Assembly (NCBI RefSeq): GCF_013035315.1
Contig: NZ_WQHP01000001.1
Location: 1 to 64,000, forward strand
From: Ruegeria arenilitoris
Lineage (GTDB): Bacteria > Pseudomonadota > Alphaproteobacteria > Rhodobacterales > Rhodobacteraceae
DNA length: 64,000 nt
Reading direction: 5' to 3'
In this document: positions 63,913-64,000 of the stretch, piece by piece
How positions within the stretch are numbered: position 1 is the first letter of the stretch
How the letters are laid out: every line of letters starts with the position of its first letter
The notes under the pieces: model-generated
The model's input: only the letters and a program-made list of their open reading frames with translations
What the model was told of the DNA's origin: nothing
Databases searched by the model: none
Position numbers and translations under genes: made by a program

Positions 63913-64000
63913 TTATTGTGATGAGCTTTGCAGGTCGGGCTGGCTGAAACTCTGTACCTGTACGTAGTGTCGCCCGACCATCTGGCGGTGCAAGCGCGCC
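63913..64000 (-). CDS. Last codons of the gene upstream of purF (5' partial)
   Basis: The minus-strand frame is open from the window edge to a TAA at 63913-63915 and reads about 28 residues ending QPDLQSSSQ. It stops 27 bases before purF. In related genomes cvpA often precedes purF, but too few residues are visible to name it; the assignment would rest on position only. Confidence 0.4.
   Translation of the reverse strand, partial: ARLHRQMVGRHYVQVQSFSQPDLQSSSQ

Overview
The window looks like a chromosomal segment of a marine alphaproteobacterium of the Rhodobacteraceae (Roseobacter group). Supporting signs are high GC outside one insert, the DUF4167, Mur/Fur and WYL genes, the lptG-lptD-surA-pdxA-rsmA run, a carnitine-degradation cluster whose dehydrogenase is fused to a thioesterase, and short extragenic repeats of the kind common in this family. 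The genus cannot be fixed from the sequence alone. No rRNA, tRNA, CRISPR array, phage or intact insertion sequence was recognised.

Layout. 1-0.54 kb: the 3' end of a gene for a Gly/Asn-repeat protein. 0.6-4.5 kb: tyrS and an MFS transporter facing anmK. 4.5-9.65 kb: an AT-richer accessory block with a leishmanolysin-like metallopeptidase, a 0.68-kb gene-free stretch, and a two-gene operon pairing a CrtC/AttH-type lipocalin protein with a membrane-anchored di-haem cytochrome c. 9.66-16.9 kb: a desaturase, a cupin, selO, transporters, an EEP-family hydrolase and a Mur/Fur regulator. 17.0-25.5 kb: eno, two acetyltransferases, a small lipoprotein, a nucleoside hydrolase, mazG, then an M20 amidohydrolase with two ureohydrolases (amine and guanidino nitrogen release). 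25.5-28.3 kb: prfA-prmC and DUF4167. 28.3-34.7 kb: the outer-membrane biogenesis run lptG-lptD-surA-pdxA-rsmA, with no lptF beside it. 34.9-38 kb: pepA-holC and an aldo/keto reductase.

38-42.4 kb: a carnitine catabolic cluster, with a GlxA/CdhR-type activator divergent from a BKACE enzyme, the dehydrogenase-thioesterase fusion and an SDR. 42.4-50 kb: a small protein, an XRE regulator, a DUF2061-desaturase pair, a DMT permease, a DEAD-box helicase, a glycosyltransferase and prfC. 50-54.6 kb: an NTF2-like protein, an SDR, an AlkC-like protein, arsM and an orphan ABC ATPase. 54.7-57.4 kb: the surE-pcm-nlpD stationary-phase and envelope group. 57.4-60.2 kb: a WYL regulator with its partner and a perfect palindrome upstream, then tatABC. 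60.2-64 kb: a DUF815 ATPase, an SDR, a small protein, purF and the last codons of the gene before purF.

Most of the window is ordinary core genome. The items most worth a second look are the AttH/di-haem operon, the duplicated His/Asp-rich propeptide of the peptidase, the missing lptF, candidate operators at eno, the WYL pair, the XRE gene and the carnitine promoter, and a 32-bp dispersed repeat with two good copies and one degraded copy.
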